From: Triops longicaudatus
Lineage: Eukaryota > Arthropoda > Branchiopoda > Notostraca > Triopsidae
Length of the DNA: 64,000 bases
Reading direction: 5' to 3'
Assembly (NCBI GenBank): GCA_022885665.1
Contig: JAGQDJ010000260.1
Location: forward strand, 806,001-870,000
Below are positions 13,308-24,981 of the stretch, one piece after another. The position numbers and the translations under genes were made by a program. Each line of letters begins with the position of its first letter. The first letter of the stretch is position 1. The notes beneath the pieces are model-generated. The model saw nothing but the letters and a program-made list of their open reading frames with translations, was not told the DNA's origin and did no database searches.

Positions 13308-14379
13308 AAACGAACAAGCTTTTTACAAGAAGAAATTACCTTTATTTTTTTGCCATTCGTATTGTATGTGTTGAGCTCTTAGCTTGATGACTTCCTTGCA
13401 CTGGCAACATTTGTTGAATACTTCCGTTATACACGTTACTTTCTTGATATTGGCATTATTTTTATTTCCCGGTGTGGAAATTGTTACTCTTTCAATAATC
13501 TGTGAAATTCTGCTTGTACAGTTTGAAAGGCTGGATCCTTTGCATGACATTATACACCTCTTGTGCCAACTTATAGAAGCTATTCGTTTTTTTACGTACT
13601 CAGTACAGGAGACCATACTAATGTGACCATAGCGTATACCAATGAAGGCTCTGTTTTGCGGTCACTGTTCGGAGTCACTTTCGTTAGTACTCCCAACTAC
13701 TGTTAATTATCGATCACGCATCAGACAGGGATAAACTCAAGGAAAGGGAAAATCAGTACGGATTGAAATGAGTTGCTTAAATTTAGTTTGGTTCATTTTC
13801 GAATGGCCGAAAATATGTCAGTTCACCCATTTTCATCGCAAGTCGCGTTCTCCCTGACTCCAAAACGCTCCCCTCCAAAACCTCATTCGGTATAGTAAGG
13901 GGAAAGGGTCGGAATTCGCTGGGTTACTTTTAAAACAGCAAAAGATTTTTATCAAAATTTTCTTTAAAAAATGTCGAGTAACTAAACAGTATTTTCTTCA
14001 TTGTTCTAATTGTTGCTAAAAAGTAACAAAATCGAACTTTACTTAAATTACCAGGGTTTCTTAAAATGTCCTTACTTATTTTATCCAAGCATCAGTAGGC
14101 TATCATTATGCATGTACTTAAGCCTTTGACAGCGCACGTCACCTGTTGAAAGTTTCTGAAATTTCGTATGCTTATCTGACTGCCAGCTGGTAGGTACCTC
14201 AAAAACTTCTCTATGATATGTTTGTTTACGTGGCTTTCATTTATATGACAATGGAGCTGTCCATAAAAGCGATCTTAATCAGCAGATCTCCCAATTAACT
14301 ACTTTTCTGCCGCATCAGCAGAAAAGCTTCCCTCTATTGCAAGTAGACTGTGATATTGCAAGGTTCCGAACGTAAAACT
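13308..14379. other. Intergenic region, nothing recognised
   Basis: AT-rich spacer between the TRIM-NHL gene and the SLC35D-like gene. It presumably includes the TRIM-NHL 3' UTR. No coding signature, RNA gene or repeat was recognised. Confidence 0.4.
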
Positions 14380-15663
14380 ATGTCGAGTGAAAATTCAAAG
14401 ACAAATCTCCCTCTCGATCGGAGAAAAATGAACGGCTTATTGGCGGCAGTAGTATACGGTGTAGGGTCTACCTCAATGGCATTTCTTAATAAATTAGTTC
14501 TTAATAAGTACGAGTTTGACTTCCCTTTTTTCATCATGACCTGTCAGGTAACACTTTTGTTCAAAATTTCGATGCGAATAAAAATCCAATTTGCTTTTTT
14601 TCAGATGATCGTAACAGCATCTATGTTGCGCGCAATTACGATATTTGGTATTGCCGGAGTCACGCCGGTGAATTGGCAAAGATGCCAAACTTTCATACTT
14701 CCGTCATTATTCTATGCTCTCCACGCTGTTTTAAGCCTTTCGGCGCTAAGCGGTAATCTAAAATTTTTTTTATGAAATGATTAACAATGATTCTTTTTTG
14801 CGTGCAGCTATGAACATACCCATGTATGGCGCGCTCAAGCGTACAACGCCTTTAGTAAACCTCGTGTTAGCAGTTTGCTTGCTAAATAAGAAACCCCCTT
14901 CAGCTATGGTGATCCTTTCCGTATTGGTTATCACCTTTGGTTGCCTAATTGCGGGTAAAAGTTTTCTACACAACGACTTTTTCGTAAGTTTTTAGCTGAG
15001 TACGTATTATAAGGTTTCGGAGACCTGACGTTTGACGCTACGGCTTATGCGTATTGCTTTGCTAGCGTCTTCGCTCAAGCCATTTACCAAACTTTAGTCC
15101 AGCGTGCAGCTGAGGAACACAAAAACGCCCTCGATGCAACTTATTTGAACAGCATCAATACTTTTCCTTTGTTTGTTGTGGCGTTCTTTGCCTTCGGAGA
15201 ATGGGAAGGCATTCTACATGCCAAACATGTGAACGGTACGTTGGGGATTAGAAGTAGATAGTAATAAATTAACCCAGTTCTCTAATTTTTTTCCTATTTT
15301 CAGATTTCGGGTTTCAGTGCACATTTTTCCTGCTTTCTATCATGGGAGCCATGTTGAATTACTTGCTGTTCCTATGTACAATGTTAAACTCAGCTTTAAC
15401 AACCAGTCTAGTAGGTGTGGCGAAGAGCGTGGTCCAGACTGGACTGGGCTTTGTGTTTCTTGGAGGAATCATTTATCATCCCTTGAACATTGCCGGTACT
15501 TTGAGATAAAACTGTGTTATTGGTATTCGTACTAACTCTGTATTTCTTAGGCATTCTTCTAAATACTTTAGGAGGGTTTATGTACACGTACGCTAAATAT
15601 AGTGAAAATACTTCACCGAATCTACCACGACACAATACCAAATCACAGGTGCCTTGTGTGTAA
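14380..15663 (+). CDS. SLC35D-type nucleotide-sugar transporter
   Basis: Six exons: 14380-14547, 14605-14752, 14808-14954, 15014-15235, 15304-15495, 15551-15663, for 329 aa. This is a polytopic protein with about ten hydrophobic segments and the overall pattern of the drug/metabolite transporter superfamily. The segment LNSALTTSLVGVAKSVVQTGLGF matches the SLC35D signature NSALTTAVVGAIKNV; the central run MPMYGALKRTTPLVNLVL matches the LPMFTVLRKFTIPLTLLLE region. The family exchanges UDP-sugars for UMP across ER or Golgi membranes to feed glycosylation. Four of the five introns are 50 to 70 bases. It is convergent with PDCD10, the stops being 269 bases apart. The subfamily (D1, D2, D3 or a more distant member) cannot be settled by eye. 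Confidence 0.82.
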
Positions 15664-15932
15664 CGCGGTTTGTTACTTGCTTTTATTTTTTAACTAAAAT
15701 TAACTAACGAAAGTCAGCTGTTAGCGGTTTATAATGTATCTTTTCACTGTATTTAATAACAATATTTATAATAATTTGCAGCTCTATGGGAAGGAATATT
15801 TGACAAGACAAGGGGCTAAAAAGATTACAATGCCGTAAAACCCAAATGAATCTTTTCAAAGGAATGTGTGCTTTCACCACAGTCACCATTATTTTTCTTC
15901 ACTTCTGACGGCTTTTCATATTTTAAATTTCC

Positions 15933-16848
15933 TCACTCGCACTTGTCTTTGACCGTTGCCATGATCAGATTGGTTTGGTGAATTAAGTACATAGCGCTGA
16001 TGAAGACGGCATTTGGCCTAGTGACGAACAAAAAATTCACAATCAAAAATACAGAACAAAAAACCTCAAAGGGCAGCTGAAAACTGTCCTGAGGGTTTTT
16101 TCATAATTCCAAACGAAAGCGCAAAACTTACTGTCCTTCCCGGAAATACTCTTTAAGCGTCGTGCTAAATCGCTTGGAATATTTCACAAATTCGCGTTTC
16201 CTTTGTTCTAAAGCTTGTTTCCCAGTTATACCAGGTATATATGCCGATACATCGTTGACAGCATCCAACAACTTCTTAATGGCACTCGCGATTTCTCTGT
16301 AAACGGGTTAGATTACTTTACAAGTTCACATGAAACAAAAAGCAAGCCAACAGTGAAACCAGCGCCTTTTTCCATACTTGATAGTTTCTAAAAAGGCCTT
16401 TCGGTCCGTTATTTCATCAGGAATACGACTCAAAATCTTTTTCAATGATGCAGATTTTTTGTTCAACTCTTGAAACGCTTCTTCGGAACGACTAGAGCGA
16501 TATTCAACTAAAAATAGGGAAAAGTTTTACAATGAGAAAAAAAATTAATAGTGCTTACAATCTTGTTCTGCTGCTGGGCCTTGCAGCCTAAGCAAGCTTT
16601 CATGCAAATTCACAGCCAAATCAGCTCGCCGTATTAAACCCATGACCAAATCGTGGTTAAATCCAGGATGGGCCAATTCAACTTTACTTAACGCGGCTCG
16701 CAGGGTTTGTGAAGCTGCCACGTCCCGCTTTTCTAACTGCAAAACAAAGAAAAAATTTAAGAATATATAATACAATTCAACGACAAATTTAGCTTTAAAT
16801 CTTTACATTAATCCAAACAGAAGTAACTAAACTGGAGGAAGTGCTCAT
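15933..16848 (-). CDS. PDCD10: PDCD10 / CCM3 scaffold protein
   Basis: Five exons read on the minus strand: 16848-16807, 16736-16559, 16507-16378, 16296-16132, 16017-15933, for 199 aa (human 212). The N-terminal dimerisation domain is seen in the AASQTLRAAL segment and the FAT-like four-helix domain in KKILSRIPDEITDRKAFLETIK, EIASAIKKLLDAVNDV, REFVKYSKRFSTTLKEYF and LIHQTNLIM. In other animals the protein joins GCKIII kinases, striatin (STRIPAK) and CCM2 complexes and affects cell polarity and Golgi organisation. The tiny first exon codes for 14 residues. The 3' end lies against the SLC35D-like gene; the start is about 1.2 kb from the divergent AGFG1-type gene. The extreme C-terminus (ATVKDKCE) differs from the human ending. 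Identification is secure. Confidence 0.93.
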
Positions 16849-18035
16849 GGCTCACGACTCACTGCGTTTTATTAACCTCGTTTTAGCAAAGCCCGTTGCA
16901 GACTGCCAGTTTGGCGAACAACATTCGAACTTGGACTTGTTTTGCTAGTTTTTTTTTCCCCAGTCTTCCCGTGTTCAAGAGAAACTAAGGAGAAATGAGG
17001 CTAAAGGGCTCGTTGCCATGTCACGCGCTTATTAGGCGACGAAGTTACGCTTTGCGTGGCGAAAGGGTTCTGGTTTGGTTAGTGGAGAAAGTGAGGCATG
17101 TTTGTAGGTATGACATTTTAGGTTATCACTGTTTAACAAACGTTCAATACACAAATAAAGCCTTTTTTACGATCCACTACTTAAAAGCCGCAAGCGTACC
17201 AAACCAACAAAAAGGCTTGATTTCTCTACTGCTATGAGTTAATTTGCATGAGCCTGCACAAGGAATCTAAAGGGCATACTAAAGAATTGTATTCAAGAAT
17301 ATTAGCTTTACTTCCAAGTATTAATAGGCAGCCCAAGTTCTATGTGATCACAGAAAATGAACCTAATTTTCAATTAAACGGAAGAAAGTAGCTTCTTGGA
17401 GATTCTCCTTTTTATAATACTCTTGATTAGGATAAAGTTTCGCCATCTCCATTATATTTTTTCCCGTGTACACAATAATCATAAAAATAGCGTACTTACG
17501 TTGGCTAGTACGGGACGTATCAATATTGGCAGCATTAGAGACGAAACAGGAGTTTCATCACCCATGGTCATCCTCCTTTAGCTTGAATTGTGCACAAATT
17601 TAAAAGAAATGAATGAAAAATACTTGTTTAGAGCAAACCAATTAATATCCCGTTGTTGATTCCGTTTATGGCCAAAGGCATTTCGCCATAACAAAAGGAA
17701 AACTGTCCCTCTTTACTTAAGTGTATTATGTCAGTTTTTATCTTCGTAGAAGATTAGTAAGATTTATTTACCTTTTTTGCCATGATATTAAAAGACTGCC
17801 AAGGAATTTGAGAAATTAACAGCAAAAATAAAGAAAAATCAGCTGATACGCATGTTCAGTTATGAAGGGAAGATTTCCCTTCGCAGTATTAGTGAAATTG
17901 AAAAAACGGGGAAGGTGAGCAGTGGTTTCCGGCTCCAGGCTGATAACAGCAGACAATAAAAAAGAGCAAAGCGACCTTTGGAATTTTTCGTAATTCGACC
18001 TAGTGGTGATCTAGAATTTTTAGTGTTGTTCTAGT
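16849..18035. other. Divergent intergenic region, PDCD10 and AGFG1
   Basis: This 1.2-kb stretch separates two genes transcribed away from each other and must contain both promoters. It is AT-rich with short open frames (for example 16995-17237 and 17396-17581) lacking any family signature. No RNA gene or repeat was recognised. Confidence 0.4.
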
Positions 18036-20664
18036 ATGTCTTTGAATTCCAACATGAAGAAGCAAGAGGATAAAAACGTCAAGATTTTAAGAGAGTTAGC
18101 CGCATTGCCGCAGAACAAGCACTGTTTTGACTGCAATCAACGAGGACCAACTTACGTGAATACCACCATTGGGTCATTTGTATGCATTTCTTGCTCAGGC
18201 AAACTGTAAGCCGACTTCCATAACGTTAAAATCAACCTTTAAAAATCACAAATTTACGATTATATATGTTTCTAGGCGCGGTTTGACCCCTCCTCATCGA
18301 GTCAAGTCCATTTCTATGGCCAGTTTCCTACCCGAAGAAATAGAGTTATTAAAAAGCAGAGGCAACGAAGTAATAACCAAGTTTAATTGACAAGTACCAG
18401 GATTTAACATACTCGTGTTTTAGTATTGTCAACGAGTTTGGATGGGCCATTATGATTCGAAATCGGGCTTCGTTTACGACACCAAAGACGTTCAGAAATT
18501 CAAAGATTTCTTAGCAGAAAAATACGAAAAGAAAAGGTACCAGCAACTGTACCACTAAGCTTATACACTTACAGTGGACGGCGTTCTTAGGTGGTACGTC
18601 GAACCTTCTGTAGCCTTAAAAAACGCACCAATTCAACAAACACAGTCTACTCAACCCTCAGTTGCCACCAAGTCATCCACAGAGACGAAACCTTTAAGTA
18701 GTCTCTTAGGAAACAATACGAGACCGCTCTTTGTTGCTTCTTCAACGCTTACCACTAATACGGTAATACTTGATTATTTTAGAAATTATCTACGTTTGTT
18801 ATGAGCGCATGAATGTAAGTAGACTTAATGGAGATAAACCTAATTTCCCTTTAAGCACTCCGTTTGGAAAGAAAGGATTCCCGGTGCAATCGTGTTAGAT
18901 ATTGCTGCTTTTTGTCACGTCACAACGTAAACAAGCGCAACACCTTTTACACTTTATCTAGTGAGCCAACATGTGGGAATATTAGTTTCTTATTTCTTTC
19001 TTTTTGCGCTTACGAAAAACAAAAAGTTTTCCAGTTCCGAGAGTAGTAACAATTTTAATTTGACAGAAAATTATTAAATCTTGTTGTATTTTATTTTCAG
19101 AATGAATCCAGTAAAGGCAAACTGTCCAACGCTTCTTCCAAATCTTCCGCCGACCTTTTAGCAGACTTGTTAGCCGCGGATTCATTTTCAATTGCTTCTC
19201 AAACTAACACTTCTTCCCATTCGTCGTCTACCGTTCCGCTTTCTCAACCTTCTTTTGCTAATTTTGATAACAATCCAGCTCTATTTGGTAACCCACTAAC
19301 AAGTTTTCCTCTTCAAACTTCGACTAACCAACCCACTTCTACGTTCTCAACCCAAGGTCCACCCGTAGCCAATTTGCCTGCTCCCAAACCTCCCAGCAGT
19401 TATGGGAGCCCGGCCAAATCAGTACCAGCCGGTCATAATACAGCTAACCAAAATGGCGTCCCCAGCGAAGACAAGTACGCGGCTTTAAAGGACTTGGATT
19501 CGCTTTTTGGCACGCCCACGTCGTCCGCTCCGGTTCAGTCCGTATTCAACGGCAATCCAAAACCTCAGAGTCAATCTGAAAGTGACTGGTCAGCGAATTT
19601 TTCAACGGCATGGAATAACTCGTCCTCTCCGAGCCGTAGCAACGTCACTTCATCGGTGGCCACGTCAAACCCGAGTGCTAATACTCCGTGGGGCGGAAAT
19701 CAAGGTCAACTGGTGGGAGTTTTTGGTACTCCACCTACGCAAAGTAATATGGCCAATGCCAATCCGTTTGCAAGCACCGGTGAGCGTTTTGGTTTCGTTT
19801 GTTTTTGGTTTCTTCGTTTTTTCCTGGTGCTTGGTGGCTTGTCTCTTATTTGTTTTCGAATCGTTAGTAATTAATTGTGTCACCCGAGATTAGTGAATAC
19901 GAGTGCTTGGCCGGGAACAAGTTCTGTCGTTAGCAATCCGTTTGGGACTAATGCAAATGTGGGCGGATTTCCCCAGTCAGGTATATTGAACATAGGATTT
20001 GAAAACTGTGGATTAAAATTCGTAATAATTGGCTTTTCTGTACACGTTATTTAGTGTCCTTTCCTACTTTTCTGGTACCTGCAACGTACAATGGAATGCC
20101 GAAAGCGGCTGCGGTTAATGGACCGTGGGGAGTATCTACAGCTTCACCAATTCAAGGATATAATGCAAACTCGTCTGCTTCCTCTGTCAGCTACAATAGC
20201 GGAATTAACAAAGGATGGGGAACGCCTGTAACTAGCAATCCATTTTTGGTAATAAGAAAGGCACATTTTCTGTAAATTGCGAATCTTTTCTTTTTCTCCC
20301 TGGCCGTTTCGTTATCGTGGACTGTGTCAGTTTAAAAGTAGGCTAAAAGTAGCCAACTAACAGGCACTAGGCGTTTCGTAAAAATTCTTGTGAGTTTAAT
20401 GTATAATTTGTAGAGCAATTGTTCGCAAACTTAAAAAAAATGAAATAGAAATTGTCCATAAATTGCCAAAAATAATTTTAAAATCCATCATTCCGCAAGC
20501 TAATTACTTTACGTGTGGTTCTGAACTGTAGAGAAATGTGTGTTAAAAACTTTTCCGTATTATTTTCCGTAAAATTTCATACTATTTTACATTTTTTATG
20601 TTTCTAGGGAGGATTTCCGGCGCAGAATGTACCACCAGTTCATTCAAACAATCCTTTCCTGTAA
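18036..20664 (+). CDS. AGFG1: AGFG1-type (HRB) ArfGAP-domain protein with NPF motifs
   Basis: Eight exons: 18036-18205, 18276-18369, 18424-18536, 18591-18762, 19101-19779, 19894-19980, 20055-20248, 20608-20664, for 521 aa. The N-terminal ArfGAP zinc finger has C30, C33, C50, C53 (Cx2Cx16Cx2C) in HCFDCNQRGPTYVN...GSFVCISC, followed by RGLTPPHRVKSISM and KYEKKRWYV, all close to human AGFG1. The rest is low-complexity, rich in Ser, Asn, Pro and Gly, with the conserved EDKYAALKDLDSLFG block and at least four NPF motifs, the last forming the C-terminal NPFL. NPF motifs bind EH domains (EPS15 and relatives), so the protein probably works in endocytic sorting. Vertebrate AGFG1 also binds VAMP7 and is the HIV Rev cofactor Hrb. 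AGFG1 and AGFG2 are not separable here. Confidence 0.93.
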
Positions 20665-22639
20665 TTGACGGAAATTAATCAGCATGGCTCGCAAGAACGG
20701 GAAGATAGCTTACGAATAACAGATGTGATAGTTAGCTGGAGAACATTCCGGGTAGGTCTTATGTTAGTTTCTCACCATGCGCCATTTTCTTTCTTTTTTA
20801 TCTTTTGCCCTGATAACTTGTGAGTTCTTTTGCACGTGGAAAACGAAGAGAAAGGAAGAAAATGTGGGATGTCAAAGTCCTTTGTTGCGCTCCCGATCCT
20901 CCAATCTTTGTAAAAGACTCCATTTACTCCTTCATTTCTCTAACTGCGTCTCTAGTCATGGCAACAATCGTTGTGTTTCCTCCCTATCCCTTTGTGTCTC
21001 TAAATACTTTTTAATATAACTGCGCAAAAGATCAAAATTTTCTCCGCCCCGTCAAAATTTTTCCCTTTTGTTGCTTTTTTTTTATTACTACGAGCGCTCT
21101 TGCTGCTGTCCAAAAGATTAACTGTATACCGTTACTTCCATGTTAACACATTCATTTAGCCTAGTGCCTTATGGAACAAAATTACGATGTTGTTTAGGTT
21201 TTACAATTGGTCTCGGGAAGGAAAAAAAAATGCTTCGGATTTTGTTTGTCTCTTTACAAATATTTTGGTGCGGAAAGTAAGAGGTAGGGCACTTGTACAC
21301 ACTTAAGAAGATAAGAGATTATCCTTCGTTTACATTGCACGCGTTTTTATGAAAAAAGTAAACATCGCTTAAATAGAATATTGGGTTAAAAAAAAGCGCG
21401 AAGTTTTCCTTAATTCCTAAATAGGAGCTGCAGTATGTAGAACAAATGTGCTGAATTCATGGAATTATGATTATTTTCTAAGATCTCAGTAACACAACTT
21501 TCCTTGAATCGATTCACGAGGAGTGCAATCTACCGCAGGCGGCGATGTGAAATGGCATGGATGTCAGACGCTAAGCGAAGGGGAGTTGTGTAAATAATCA
21601 TCAGCTTTGAATTGAACATTTTGTCGTGGGTGTCTGGAACAGACGCACTTGAGTTCATTCAATTTTACGTCATAACTTTATAATAGTTTGCCGTCAGACA
21701 TTGAGCTAACACACTTGTTTGTACTTATCGGATTCTGCGTTTTAGCCGCTGAAGATCTGCGTTGAACTTTAGCAAACGTGCAGGAAGCAGATACAAAAAT
21801 TCAAAGGACTTTTGTACAAGGAAAAAGGTCGACGTTTACTACAGTTTTAAAATCGAGCTTGCCTAGAGGCTGAAGGTTGCATATTGATTTAAGCAGAAGA
21901 AAGGCTGGATAATGAAGTGTAATCCAGAAAGCCTATTCATCGGCGAATCTGGCGACAGTTTATGTGTTGCTTTGTCTTGCGTATTTGGGAAGTAGTTGCC
22001 TACAGTTTCCTATGAAAAGTACCAATGTTCAATGCTACCCGCGCATACGGAATTGCCCGGTTGACGGAATACCAATCAGTTTCAATTTCCTGTAATGGAG
22101 TTTTTTCAAACGTTTTTTTTTGTAATTTTTAGTTTAACTAATAGTTTCTAATGAATTAACGAAGATCGAAGACCGACCGTTTTCTTAAAAAATAAGATTT
22201 TTTTTCAGTTTACGGCAAAAAAAATATTAGCGGAAGGGCAGGTTTCACTATGTATTCTTCGCATGGGTCCATAAAAGAAGTCCCCGAACTTCCCTTCATT
22301 TTTGCCAGAAAAGGAAGAAAATTAGTACTTTAGTAAGAAAGAAATAACTCACAATGTTTCAATTTTCGAATCTTCGTTACGTTATAAAAAGTGGACAATT
22401 TAGTTTTCCTTTCCACGTCTTCACGAAAAAGTTTGTAGAAACTCATTAGTTTTTAGAAAAGCCCAAAGGGGAAAATTTGAATCTTGGCGCGCGTTAGAAA
22501 AAGCGCTACCTTTGTTCGTGGTCACGTGACCCCGCCAGCTCTCGAAACTTGTTAATGGCCGTTTGTAACGTAGTGCAGTGTAAGAACCTGCTTAAGTGAC
22601 ATAATAAATCCAAATTAAGGTCCATATTCGTGTCCAAAA
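20665..22639. other. Intergenic region, AGFG1 3' UTR and AT-hook gene promoter
   Basis: Nearly 2 kb without a supported gene. The left part is likely a long 3' UTR. A short open frame at 20777-21019 shows no signature. The last 150 bases become GC-richer, with an E2F-like TTGGCGCGCG (22484-22493) and a palindromic E-box, and probably form the promoter of the next gene. Confidence 0.45.
22521..22530. promoter_or_regulatory. Palindromic E-box GTCACGTGAC
   Basis: A perfect ten-base palindrome with a CACGTG core lies 110 bases before the ATG of the AT-hook gene. This is the high-affinity site type of bHLH-ZIP factors such as USF, MYC/MAX and TFEB/MITF. An E2F-like TTGGCGCGCG lies 28 bases upstream. 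Function is inferred only from sequence and position. Confidence 0.45.
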
Positions 22640-23790
22640 ATGTCATCAAAAGTTAATGAAGACCCTGTGGTAGCCGAAGAGACAAAACACAGTTCAGAGG
22701 TAAGTGTCAAAATTAGTTTTCGGACATGAAATTGTAGGACGCCAAACCGGGTTGTTGTGTTGACATTGCTGTGTATGGAGCGTGGGTGAGACGCGTGTGG
22801 CATTTCTCGTATTTCCTGTGTTAGCTACTAGTGTATGCAGAATGCATAACTGCGTAAATTTTTTGGAGGTATTAGGAATATTAGTGCCAATTTGTATGCA
22901 TCTGAAAAGCAGTCAATAGCCTGTAATAATTAATTAAAGCATTCGCTTAAATCCCACAAATGGCGCAGCCATCATGTGGGCCAGGCTAAGGGTAGGGCCG
23001 GGAATTTTCTGATTGGTCTTTGGTACGCTCGGCTTGGCGGGCTCCGGAAGCGCGCGAAATTCAAAATGCCTCAGGCTTGATGGAAACTTTTCTTATTGTT
23101 ACAGGAAGACGGATTGGATAAAAAGTCGAAAACAAATCCTAAGAAACTCACAGCGTTGGAGAGAACTATGCAAGAGGGCGAAGCCTTATTGAAGGTATTT
23201 TAAAAGAAAAAAAGATTTCGTATGTTAAAATTGAATTTATGTGTTGCAATTAACTTTTTAGGAGTTGGGATACAAGGAAGAAGGTAATGAGACCGAAGGC
23301 CGCCGAAGAACTCGGTCGGCTGCTAAAGGAGCACCGGCACCTCCCCCTTCAACACCCCCACCGGCGAAGAAAGAACGAAAAGCATCCATCAATTCATCCG
23401 GGCGTCGAGGTAGACCGCCAAAGAATAAGGCCGCTAAAGATGACGCAAAACCAGCGGAGAAAGAAAATGAAGGAGATCCGACAGAAAAAAATGAGGAATC
23501 TGATGCTCCTCACAGCGATAATGAGAAGGATAATGGCACCAGTACGGAAGATGAGCAAAAACCAGAATCTGATAAACCGGTAGAAAAAGACGACAAGGTA
23601 AGCGTGATCTGCAACTAAGGTTTCGTCTCGATTATCCAAACCCATATTCTAGACTAACTCGGAGAAGCCACAAGAAACTCAAACGGTTACAGAAAGTGAA
23701 AAGGACGCGCAAGAAGATTCAGCTCAAGTCAGTGCACCGGCCGAAGAGCCCGAAAAAGCAAAATCGGACGCCGAAGCTTCTAAGGAATAA
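22640..23790 (+). CDS. AT-hook, highly charged nuclear protein
   Basis: Four exons: 22640-22699, 23105-23194, 23262-23597, 23653-23790, for 207 aa. A basic AT-hook core (RRGRPPKNK) is seen at about residues 96-104. It is flanked by proline- and lysine-rich sequence and followed by a long disordered Lys/Glu/Asp/Ser tail that carries most of the second half. The organisation recalls HMGA and HMGN-like minor-groove or nucleosome binding proteins: a small basic DNA-contact motif plus an acidic tail. A nuclear role is likely from composition. A more defined motif, LTALERTMQEGEALLKELGYKEE (split by an intron), may be a short helix before the disordered part. I do not recognise a named orthologue. 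It could be one of the rapidly evolving chromatin proteins of its lineage. Confidence 0.78.
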
Positions 23791-24981
23791 CTACGTGTTA
23801 TTCATATCTCGCAGAATTTGTTTTAGGTTCATTGATTTCTTCGTTTTCGTTTCACATATAATTAAAACAGATACAGAAGGGAGACAAAAGATGGGTGCAT
23901 GTGCGTACAAGACACGTTTGGTTTGAACGAAAGTGACTGAACACCAGTGTTAAATTCAAAGAGGTTGGACGTAGAGCTCTCAATATGGTTAAAAGACACC
24001 TGAAAGTGCAAAAAGTTTTACACAATCCTGATTATTTCGCGTCAAATCTTTAAAAGCACTTTTTAATTTCTCTTTGTTTTTAAGGGGACATTTTTGGAGA
24101 ATAGAGCCCCGCAGACTAAAAGCAACTTTCTCTTCCCCGGCTATATTAGCAGGGAACGTATCTGGGCTTGTTTTCTGGTGTATACTTAGTTTGGGATGTT
24201 ACCTTATTTTGTGCCATGTTAGTGACGTAATTCAAGACCGAATTTCAACCCCTTTAAAATACTAGACAAGGTGGAGGGGAATCATGTTCTTTCTTGTGTT
24301 CTTAGTTTTCAAGAATGAGTGCGTGTTGTGGTGTGAATGCAAGTTGATCGTATGGTTTCTCATGATCATTTTCTCATTCACCATCATATAATTTTAAACG
24401 AAAAAAAAAAGAAAACAATCCCTTTAAAAACAGGAAAACTTATGCATATTTTTTTCGTAAACGAAGAAAGAAAACCCGGTCACCTCCCAAAGTAGTTGTA
24501 GTGCTTAGGTTTGGTAATGTTCCCTTCATCTGACGAAATAAAATGGCTCCTTGATTAAACTAATGCATGGTTTGTTAAGAGAAAAGTGAACCCCAACTTG
24601 TGTGCTAGTAACATTACAAATACACCAAATACACTTTTCTGCAAATGTTTGTGTATTTGATTTCCCCATTGGCACTGCCTACGCATAACATGCGTGAAAA
24701 GAAGAAAAAAATCCCTTATAAAAGCAAGCTCCACATTTGAAAACTATTTGAAAGCCCTCAATTCGCACCTCGGTCTAAGATTCATCACTGATGAGGTCGT
24801 TTTCCGTCAATCAGCGAGACCCATGCTAATATCGTCCGTTTTTAAGACATACAGCTCATAGCTCCCTGTAAAACAGGACACTACAATTAGGATGTACAAC
24901 AATTACTGGTATGTGCACGTGTATCTTAGTATCATAATTCGTTCACACAATTTATTCAACCCACCTAGGTCAGTGCATTTT
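23791..24981. other. Convergent intergenic region, AT-hook gene and GLT8D1
   Basis: Two genes converge on this 1.2-kb stretch, so it holds both 3' UTRs. An open frame at 24074-24265 has no recognisable similarity. No RNA gene or mobile element was recognised. Confidence 0.4.
24951..24956 (-). terminator. Poly(A) signal of GLT8D1 (minus strand)
   Basis: TTTATT on the plus strand reads AATAAA on the minus strand, 26 bases after the GLT8D1 stop codon. This fits a short 3' UTR. Confidence 0.5.

Noticed and set aside
20777..21019. 80-residue open frame in the AGFG1 3' region
   Set aside because: Cys/Ser-rich translation without motifs, overlapping another frame of similar size; most likely UTR.
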